A stretch of DNA of 10,451 nucleotides. It comes from Methylovirgula sp. GTDB lineage: Bacteria > Pseudomonadota > Alphaproteobacteria > Rhizobiales > Beijerinckiaceae. The notes beneath the pieces were generated by a model. It ran no database searches and had not been told where the DNA came from. It saw nothing but the letters and a program-made list of their open reading frames with translations. Positions 5,166 through 10,451 of this stretch are shown here, one piece after another. A program made the position numbers and the translations under genes. The stretch's first letter is position 1; every line of letters begins with the position of its first letter. The DNA is taken from the NCBI GenBank assembly GCA_025356505.1, contig JANXSV010000228.1, positions 1-10,451 on the forward strand, read 5' to 3'.

Positions 5166-6551
5166 ATGTCGATAATCAAATCCCAAATTGCAGTGCCTAA
5201 CAAACGAAAGCTGTTTGTAAAGTCGTATGGGTGTCAGATGAACGTTTATGACGCCGGTCGGATGGCAGATGTTTTGGCACCGGAGGGTTATGATGAAACA
5301 AATACTCCGGAAGATGCTGATCTCGTTATTCTGAATACCTGCCATATTCGCGAACGTGCATCTGAAAAGATCTTTTCTGAGCTTGGTAAGTTTCGAGACA
5401 TGAAACTTGAGCGCCAAGCGCTTGGCAAAGAAACACTTATTGCAGTGGCAGGCTGCGTGGCACAGGCAGAAGGCAAGGAGATATTTCGTCGCCAGAAAGC
5501 CGTAGACGTGGTTGTCGGGCCGCAAAATTATCACCGGCTACCAGATCTTCTGCAAAAGGCTCGCACGAGCGGAAGAGTCATCGATGCGGAATTTGCATCC
5601 GAAGACAAATTCGATTTCTTGGACAGACCTTCCGCAGAAAAAACGCGGTCGAGAGGCGTAACATCGTTTTTGACCATTCAGGAAGGCTGTGACAAATTTT
5701 GCACCTTCTGCGTGGTGCCATACACGCGCGGAGCAGAAATTTCACGAAGCGCCGCCAAAATTATCGCTGAAGCAAAAGATTTGGCCTCAGCCGGAGTCCG
5801 GGAATTGACGCTCTTGGGCCAGAACGTCAATGCATACCACGGGCAGGGTTTGGATGGTAAAATCTGGCCGTTTGAACGTCTTGCGGAAGAAATTGCCAAA
5901 ATAGACGGCATTTCGCGCATTCGATATTCGACAAGCCACCCGAAAGACATGACCCTCGGCCTGATGAGGGCACATCGCCATAACCCAGCTCTGATGCCGT
6001 ATTTGCACTTACCAGTGCAGTCAGGATCCGACAAAATACTCGCAGCAATGAACCGCGATCACACGCGGGCTCATTATTTTGACATTATCGATGAATTGCG
6101 TGAAGGCCGTCCAGACATTGCTTTGTCCTCTGACTTTATTGTTGGATTTCCGGGGGAAAGTGATGAAGACTTCGCGGATACACTCAGTTTGATTGAGAAA
6201 ATCAAATTTTCCGCTGCATATTCGTTCAAATATTCGCCGCGCCCCGGAACTCCGGCAGCGAAGATGAACCAGCAGATTCCTGAAGTGGTGATGGCAGAAC
6301 GGCTCAGCGCGGTGCAGGCTTTGGTCGAAAAGCAACGCCACGAATTCCATCACGCTGCCTTGGGGCACTCATTTGATGTCCTGTTTGAGAAGCCGGGTCG
6401 AAAGCCCGGCCAAGTTGGTGGAAAGTCTCCGTTTCTGCACGGTGTGCATGTGGAGGGATCTCTCGACTTGGTTGGTCAGATTCGCAGTGTTGAAATTGTT
6501 GCGTCCAGCGGTACGTCATTGGAAGGCCACCTGAAGGAGACACAAACTTGA
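5166..6551 (+). CDS. miaB: tRNA-2-methylthio-N6-dimethylallyladenosine synthase MiaB
   Basis: MiaB is a radical-SAM methylthiotransferase that converts i6A37 to ms2i6A37 in tRNAs reading UNN codons. The 461-residue protein has the full family layout. The N-terminal UPF0004 domain carries the auxiliary cluster cysteines Cys23 (SYGCQMN), Cys59 (NTCHIRE) and Cys97 (AGCVAQ). The radical-SAM core carries Cys175-x3-Cys179-x2-Cys182 ([17 protein letters not shown]), and a TRAM tRNA-binding domain occupies roughly residues 385-455. [11 protein letters not shown] and HLPVQSGSD are further MiaB signatures. NTCHIRE rather than NTCTV-type sequence, and the overall fit, favour MiaB over MtaB or RimO. The ATG at 5166 directly follows an in-frame TGA (5163), so no earlier start is possible; its ribosome site is weak. 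It overlaps phoH by four bases (TTGA). Confidence 0.96.
   Translation: MSIIKSQIAVPNKRKLFVKSYGCQMNVYDAGRMADVLAPEGYDETNTPEDADLVILNTCHIRERASEKIFSELGKFRDMKLERQALGKETLIAVAGCVAQAEGKEIFRRQKAVDVVVGPQNYHRLPDLLQKARTSGRVIDAEFASEDKFDFLDRPSAEKTRSRGVTSFLTIQEGCDKFCTFCVVPYTRGAEISRSAAKIIAEAKDLASAGVRELTLLGQNVNAYHGQGLDGKIWPFERLAEEIAKIDGISRIRYSTSHPKDMTLGLMRAHRHNPALMPYLHLPVQSGSDKILAAMNRDHTRAHYFDIIDELREGRPDIALSSDFIVGFPGESDEDFADTLSLIEKIKFSAAYSFKYSPRPGTPAAKMNQQIPEVVMAERLSAVQALVEKQRHEFHHAALGHSFDVLFEKPGRKPGQVGGKSPFLHGVHVEGSLDLVGQIRSVEIVASSGTSLEGHLKETQT
6534..6539 (+). promoter_or_regulatory. Strong ribosome binding site for phoH inside miaB
   Basis: AAGGAG lies eight bases before TTG 6548, within the last codons of miaB. 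It supports TTG as the phoH initiator and translational coupling with miaB. Confidence 0.7.
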
Positions 6552-7582
6552 AGATATCCGACACATCAAACGTCACCGAACTCAAAAGCGTTTCTACCGC
6601 CCCTGTGGAGATATCCCTGTCGTTTGAAGATAATCGCGTCGCGTCGGAAGTTTTTGGCCTGTATGATCAAAATCTTGCGCAGATCGAGCGAAAGCTGGCG
6701 ATCGTCGCACGGGCTAACGGCAATCAGATCAGCTTGAAGGGTCCAAGTGATGCCTGCGCGCATGCCCGGCGTGTTCTTGTCGCCCTTTACACCCAGGCTC
6801 GAAACGGACGCCCGATCACGATGGGCGATGTAAATGGCGCTATTGCAGAGGGCGCCCTGCAAGGTCAGCTTTTTCCAAAAAGTGCAGAAGCGGGGCGTGT
6901 GGTTTTTGATCAGATCGGCACCAGAAAGCGGGGCCCGGTCAAAGCTCGAAATGCCGCGCAAGATGTGTATCTGCGAGCTTTGAAAAAATATGAATTGGTG
7001 TTTGCAGAAGGGCCGGCAGGAACTGGCAAAACATGGCTGGCGGTTGGGCATGCTGTCGCCCTGCTCGAACAAGGGGCCGTAGAGCGGTTGATTATCTCCC
7101 GCCCCGCCGTTGAGGCTGGCGAAAGACTAGGCTTCCTTCCCGGCGACATGAAAGAAAAAGTCGATCCTTATCTGCGGCCGGTTTATGATGCCCTGTTTGA
7201 TTTCATGGAAGGGCGTATGGTAGAGCGCGGTATGCAGACTGGAATGATCGAAGTGGCTCCTCTGGCCTTTATGCGCGGTCGGACTCTCTCAAACGCTGTC
7301 GTTTTGCTGGATGAAGCCCAAAACGCGACTTCAATGCAGATGAAAATGTTTCTCACCCGGTTGGGCGAGGGCTCCCGTATGATTGTCACAGGAGACCCCA
7401 CTCAAACAGATCTGCCGTACGGACAAAAATCGGGATTATCCGAGGCGATATCCTTGCTTTCCGGCGTAGAAGGCATAGGGCACGTCGTGTTTAAGGACGT
7501 GGACGTGGTGCGGCATGACTTGGTCCGCCGCATTGTAACCGCCTATGAAACCGCTGCAAAAGCGCCCGGGCAACCGAGATGA
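6548..7582 (+). CDS. PhoH family ATPase
   Basis: PhoH/YbeZ proteins are cytoplasmic P-loop ATPases, proposed to have RNA helicase-like activity and to work with YbeY in rRNA processing. The protein has 344 residues. An N-terminal part (about 18-100) resembles the KH-like region of the family. The ATPase domain has Walker A GPAGTGKT (155-162), [18 protein letters not shown] (183-200), Walker [10 protein letters not shown] (251-259) and [10 protein letters not shown] (281-290). It starts at TTG, overlapping the miaB stop in a TTGA, with a strong AAGGAG upstream. Its stop overlaps ybeY in an ATGA. This tight coupling fits the known YbeZ-YbeY partnership. The name PhoH comes from E. coli phosphate-starvation work; no Pho box is evident here, and regulation by phosphate should not be assumed. 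In E. coli terms it matches ybeZ better than phoH. Confidence 0.94.
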   Translation: MKISDTSNVTELKSVSTAPVEISLSFEDNRVASEVFGLYDQNLAQIERKLAIVARANGNQISLKGPSDACAHARRVLVALYTQARNGRPITMGDVNGAIAEGALQGQLFPKSAEAGRVVFDQIGTRKRGPVKARNAAQDVYLRALKKYELVFAEGPAGTGKTWLAVGHAVALLEQGAVERLIISRPAVEAGERLGFLPGDMKEKVDPYLRPVYDALFDFMEGRMVERGMQTGMIEVAPLAFMRGRTLSNAVVLLDEAQNATSMQMKMFLTRLGEGSRMIVTGDPTQTDLPYGQKSGLSEAISLLSGVEGIGHVVFKDVDVVRHDLVRRIVTAYETAAKAPGQPR

Positions 7583-8073
7583 TCGTCGTAGACGTAACTG
7601 CTGAGTGTGCTCTGTGGCAGGAAATGCCTGAAGCGGAGCTCATAGCATTGCGCGCAATCGAAAAGACCGTTGAGTTGTCAAAGGTAAATTTGCACCAAGA
7701 CGCTGAAGTCGGGATCCTGCTTACGGATGACCGGCAAATACGCATGCTCAACGCGAAGTGGCGCAATGTAGACAAAGCGACAAATGTATTGTCTTTTCCT
7801 ATTCTTTCGTCGGACAACCTCCACTCCAGCCCTCTCTTAGGGGATATTGGCTTGGCGTTTGAGACCATAGGTCGAGAATGCAAAGAAGAAAACAAGTCCT
7901 TCTCAGATCATTTTACCCATTTGGTCGTCCACGGTTTCTTGCATTTGATCGGGTACGATCATGAGGAAAATCTAGCCGCAGAGGCTATGGAGGCAGTTGA
8001 GATCGAAGTTTTGCAAGCCCTTAATATCTCAAATCCTTATGCAGATGCGGAACTGGTAGATCTGATTGACTGA
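7579..8073 (+). CDS. ybeY: Endoribonuclease YbeY (rRNA maturation factor)
   Basis: YbeY is a zinc-dependent single-strand endoribonuclease involved in 16S rRNA 3'-end maturation and ribosome quality control. The 164-residue protein contains the metal site His-x3-His-x5-His as HGFLHLIGYDH (His118, His122, His128). Further hallmarks are LNAKWRNVDKATNVLSFP (residues 57-74) and GDIGLAFE (88-95). The ATG overlaps the phoH stop (ATGA), implying coupling. The last eight bases overlap the next frame if that starts at TTG 8066. The order phoH-ybeY-corC-lnt is conserved in many proteobacteria. Length is normal (E. coli 155), and all catalytic residues are present. Confidence 0.96.
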   Translation: MIVVDVTAECALWQEMPEAELIALRAIEKTVELSKVNLHQDAEVGILLTDDRQIRMLNAKWRNVDKATNVLSFPILSSDNLHSSPLLGDIGLAFETIGRECKEENKSFSDHFTHLVVHGFLHLIGYDHEENLAAEAMEAVEIEVLQALNISNPYADAELVDLID

Positions 8074-9064
8074 GTCCGGCAAAACTTACGGCTCAAACGT
8101 GCAAGCTAAGCCAAGTCTGCTGGATCGACTCCGCGGCGCATTGGGGTTGAGCGGTGCTTCGGTGCGTGACGACATTGAGGATGCACTGGACGAAACGGAG
8201 ACCAGTACCGATTTTTCGCCGCAAGAGCGAACGATGCTAAAAAACGTTCTAGGGCTGCATGAACTGCGGGTTGCTGATGTGATGGTACCTCGCGCCGATA
8301 TCGTTTCAATACAAGACAGCTGCAGTCTTGGCGATGTGCTTGCTCTGTTTCGCACTGCTGGTCATTCGCGATTGCCCGTCTACCACGAAACTCTCGATGA
8401 TCCGCGTGGAATGGTGCATATTCGCGACTTTCTCGATCACCTTGCAAGCGCTGCAGAAGTGGGCACAAAATCCAGACGGGAAATACCGGATCAACCTCGG
8501 ATTAATGTTCTAGACCTGAAGGTGCCGCTGTCCTCTGCCAAAATTTTGCGTCCGGTGTTGTTTGTGCCGCCATCCATGCCCGCGCTTGACCTTCTCATTA
8601 AAATGCAAGCCAGCCGGACTCACATGGCTTTAGTCATAGATGAGTATGGCGGCACAGATGGACTGGTTTCCATCGAGGACATTGTTGAAACAATTGTCGG
8701 AGATATTGAGGATGAGCATGACGAAACTGAGGGCCCGACAGTGGTTGTTTCAGCTGACGGCTCGGTCATCGCGAACGCAAGAGCTTCACTCGAAGAGGTC
8801 GCTGACGTCTTGGGAGGTAAAATTTCCGACTTAGAGGAGGCGGATGAGGTTGACACTGTGGGTGGCCTCGTGACTTCGCTAGCCGGACGCGTTCCTGTTC
8901 GCGGTGAGATTGTGGCGGGGTTTGAAGGGCTGGAGTTCGAAATTCTCGATGCCGACCCGCGGCGCGTTAAGCGGCTTCGCATCTCACGGCGCGACTTGAA
9001 CTTGCCAACCCCGGAAAATCCCAAACCTAAATCAGCATCTGCAAAGGTTGACAGCGGCAGTTAA
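8066..9064 (+). CDS. CorC/HlyC-type CBS-domain protein
   Basis: The 332-residue protein belongs to the hemolysin C / CorC group, cytoplasmic CBS-domain proteins linked to magnesium and cobalt efflux; the hemolysin name is historical. Two CBS motifs span about residues 70-127 (DVMVPRADIVSIQ...HSRLPVYHETLDD) and 155-215 (SRTHMALVIDEYGGTDGLVS). A CorC/HlyC C-terminal domain lies at about 228-315 (VDTVGGLVTSLAGRVPVRGE). There is no DUF21 transmembrane domain, so this is the soluble CorC type rather than a membrane transporter. The start is TTG 8066, overlapping the ybeY stop by eight bases; an in-frame GTG at 8099 is an alternative and the ribosome site is weak for both. It follows ybeY and precedes lnt, the same context as E. 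coli corC (ybeX). The role of this member is inferred from the family. Confidence 0.9.
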   Translation: MTESGKTYGSNVQAKPSLLDRLRGALGLSGASVRDDIEDALDETETSTDFSPQERTMLKNVLGLHELRVADVMVPRADIVSIQDSCSLGDVLALFRTAGHSRLPVYHETLDDPRGMVHIRDFLDHLASAAEVGTKSRREIPDQPRINVLDLKVPLSSAKILRPVLFVPPSMPALDLLIKMQASRTHMALVIDEYGGTDGLVSIEDIVETIVGDIEDEHDETEGPTVVVSADGSVIANARASLEEVADVLGGKISDLEEADEVDTVGGLVTSLAGRVPVRGEIVAGFEGLEFEILDADPRRVKRLRISRRDLNLPTPENPKPKSASAKVDSGS

Positions 9065-9186
9065 GCACCGTTTTAGCCTGATGCTGCTTGCAAGGCGGCT
9101 TTGTGAAGCTGAAACGCAGCAAAACCTTTGTTACGACCTACGCGATCGCTCTACTGTGAGCCCATGCGAATCGCTTTGGAAATTTC
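9065..9186. other. 122-base gap between corC and lnt
   Basis: No gene is seen. There are only short imperfect repeats, such as GCTT/AAGC around 9099-9110 and the palindrome GCGATCGC (9142-9149). No convincing terminator or promoter is recognised. After four overlapping or tightly spaced genes, this is the first real break, so lnt may have its own promoter, but I cannot point to one. Confidence 0.5.
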
Positions 9187-10451
9187 ATGTTGAACATCGC
9201 TCATAGGATTATCTTATCGACTGGCCTCTTACGTGCGCTAATCGCATTTTCCAGCGGGGCTGTCGGTGCTTTGGCCATGGCCCCTTTCAGTTTCTGGCCT
9301 GCAATGCTGGTTCCGCTAGTTGTTGCCGTCTGGCTCATAGATGGCTCTGACCAAGGTGCGAGCCGATTTGCGTTAGCGCCCCTGAAAAGCTGCTGTTGGC
9401 TCGGGTGGTTGTGGGGTTTCGGGTATTTTGTGGCGGGTCTCTGGTGGCTTGGTGCCGCGTTTTTGGTAGAAGGGGACAAATTTGCTGCTCTCTTGCCTTT
9501 TGGCGTTCTCGGCCTGCCGGCCGTTCTGGCTCTCTTCACAGGCTTGGGCTTTACGATAGCCAGAATAATGTGGTCCCATGGCGTTTTGCGTATCTTTGCG
9601 CTGAGTTTGGGACTTGGAGTTTCAGAGTGGCTGCGCGGCCACCTTTTTTCCGGATTTCCATGGAACGAAGTCGGGATGGCATTCGGCAATAATATTGTCT
9701 TAGCCCAAACCGCATCCATTTTTGGACTTTATGGTCTCAATCTCGTCGTATTGGTAGTATTGGCCGCTCCAGCAGTCCTTTTGGAACGGAAACATTTGCG
9801 CTTCGGGTTAGGATTTCCCTTAGCCGCAATGGTTGCGCTCACGGTATTTGGTACAGCGAGATTATATCTGAACCCTACTAAAATGGTTGAAGGCGTTAAA
9901 TTGCGCCTCGTGCAACCCAACGTATCCATCGATTCCAGCTTCAGGCAGGACAACCGTCTAAACTTTGTAAGAAAATATATTTCATTGTCCGACCGCTCAA
10001 AGTCTGATCATTCCGCAGGCATATCGGACGTGACACATGTCTTTTGGCCTGAATCATCATTACCAACAATCCTCTCACGGGATGCGCAAGCACTGTCGCT
10101 TATCGGAGCATCATTTCCCGCAGGCACCACTCTGATCGTCGGAGCAGCTCGAATGCAGGATGCCGTCAAAACAGGAGGAGCGGCCCTCTATTATAACTCC
10201 ATGCAGATCATTAAAAGCGGTGGCACCATTTCGGACTCTTACGACAAGATTCATCTGGTGCCTTTCGGAGAATATCTTCCACTTGAAAAGTTGCTGCACT
10301 GGCTCGGATTAACCCAATTTATAGAAGTCCCGGGAGGGTTTTCGCCCGGAGTTACCCGGAGCCTGCTGAGCGTGCCAGGCCTTCCGCCTGTTTGGCCGAG
10401 TATCTGTTATGAAGCGATATTTCCTGATGAAGGAGTAGATAAAGGAGCGCG
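9187..10451 (+). CDS. lnt: Apolipoprotein N-acyltransferase, 3' end missing
   Basis: Lnt adds the third acyl chain to the N-terminal cysteine of lipoproteins in the inner membrane, the last step of lipoprotein maturation. The frame is open from ATG 9187 to the right edge (421 codons plus two bases; a full protein is usually just over 500). The first 225 or so residues are strongly hydrophobic, consistent with several transmembrane helices (e.g. LAMAPFSFWPAMLVPLVVAV near the start, and SEWLRGHLFSGFPWNEVG, a family hallmark). The nitrilase-type domain follows. The catalytic triad is complete in the window: Glu289 in WPESS, Lys354 in YDKIHLVPFGEYLP, and Cys407 in SICYEAIF, matching Glu267, Lys335 and Cys387 of E. 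coli Lnt. A weak GGA at 9178-9180 precedes the ATG; TTG 9190 is a less likely start. Confidence 0.95.
   Translation, partial: MLNIAHRIILSTGLLRALIAFSSGAVGALAMAPFSFWPAMLVPLVVAVWLIDGSDQGASRFALAPLKSCCWLGWLWGFGYFVAGLWWLGAAFLVEGDKFAALLPFGVLGLPAVLALFTGLGFTIARIMWSHGVLRIFALSLGLGVSEWLRGHLFSGFPWNEVGMAFGNNIVLAQTASIFGLYGLNLVVLVVLAAPAVLLERKHLRFGLGFPLAAMVALTVFGTARLYLNPTKMVEGVKLRLVQPNVSIDSSFRQDNRLNFVRKYISLSDRSKSDHSAGISDVTHVFWPESSLPTILSRDAQALSLIGASFPAGTTLIVGAARMQDAVKTGGAALYYNSMQIIKSGGTISDSYDKIHLVPFGEYLPLEKLLHWLGLTQFIEVPGGFSPGVTRSLLSVPGLPPVWPSICYEAIFPDEGVDKGA

Noticed and set aside
6566..7072. - strand frame of 168 codons opposite phoH
   Set aside because: It is fully antisense to the phoH N-terminal region and Walker A loop, with no domain resemblance and no ribosome site considered credible.
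9142..9149. Palindrome GCGATCGC between corC and lnt as an operator or repeat
   Set aside because: It is a single eight-base palindrome with no promoter around it and no second copy noticed in the window. Chance is sufficient.
9201..9719. - strand frame of 172 codons opposite the lnt start
   Set aside because: The + strand frame encodes the hydrophobic N-terminal part of Lnt with family motifs. The antisense translation (Pro/Lys/Thr/Ser-rich) is a by-product of that codon pattern.

Overview
The window comes from an alphaproteobacterium, most likely a member of the Rhizobiales/Hyphomicrobiales. Two things point there: a TrcR-type (DUF1013) cell-cycle regulator, a family I know only from Alphaproteobacteria, and the gene order nfu-tsaB-rimI-(acyltransferase)-miaB-phoH-ybeY-corC-lnt, which I recall from rhizobia and brucellae. 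G+C looks moderate. All genes I support are on the + strand. I see no rRNA, tRNA, CRISPR array, insertion sequence or phage gene. It reads as a core chromosomal housekeeping region, not an accessory island, and I found no convincing undescribed multi-gene system.

Left part (1-2293): the 3' portion of nadC (NAD synthesis) runs in from the left edge. It is followed by a 479-base non-coding gap with a dense cluster of GGCC motifs, a candidate promoter and small inverted repeats. Then comes trcR, whose protein contains two diverged copies of one segment, followed 16 bases later by a ybgC-type thioesterase with a TTG start.

Middle part (2294-5077): a candidate promoter with a perfect 5-bp-arm inverted repeat in its spacer precedes nfu (iron-sulfur carrier). 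Closely spaced behind it are tsaB (tRNA t6A37 synthesis), rimI (N-terminal acetylation of ribosomal protein S18) and a PlsC/OlsA-type membrane lipid acyltransferase. The Fur/Mur regulator gene that I recall between rimI and the acyltransferase in several relatives is not here.

Right part (5078-10451): miaB (tRNA ms2i6A37 synthesis, a radical-SAM iron-sulfur enzyme), phoH (ATPase), ybeY (endoribonuclease for rRNA maturation) and a CorC/HlyC-type CBS protein form a tight run with overlapping start and stop codons (TTGA, ATGA, and an 8-base overlap). After a 122-base gap, lnt (lipoprotein N-acyltransferase) starts and runs off the right edge with its catalytic triad already inside the window. 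The shared theme is translation quality (TsaB, MiaB, RimI, YbeY), iron-sulfur supply (Nfu feeding enzymes such as MiaB, an inference) and envelope assembly (YbgC, PlsC/OlsA, Lnt).
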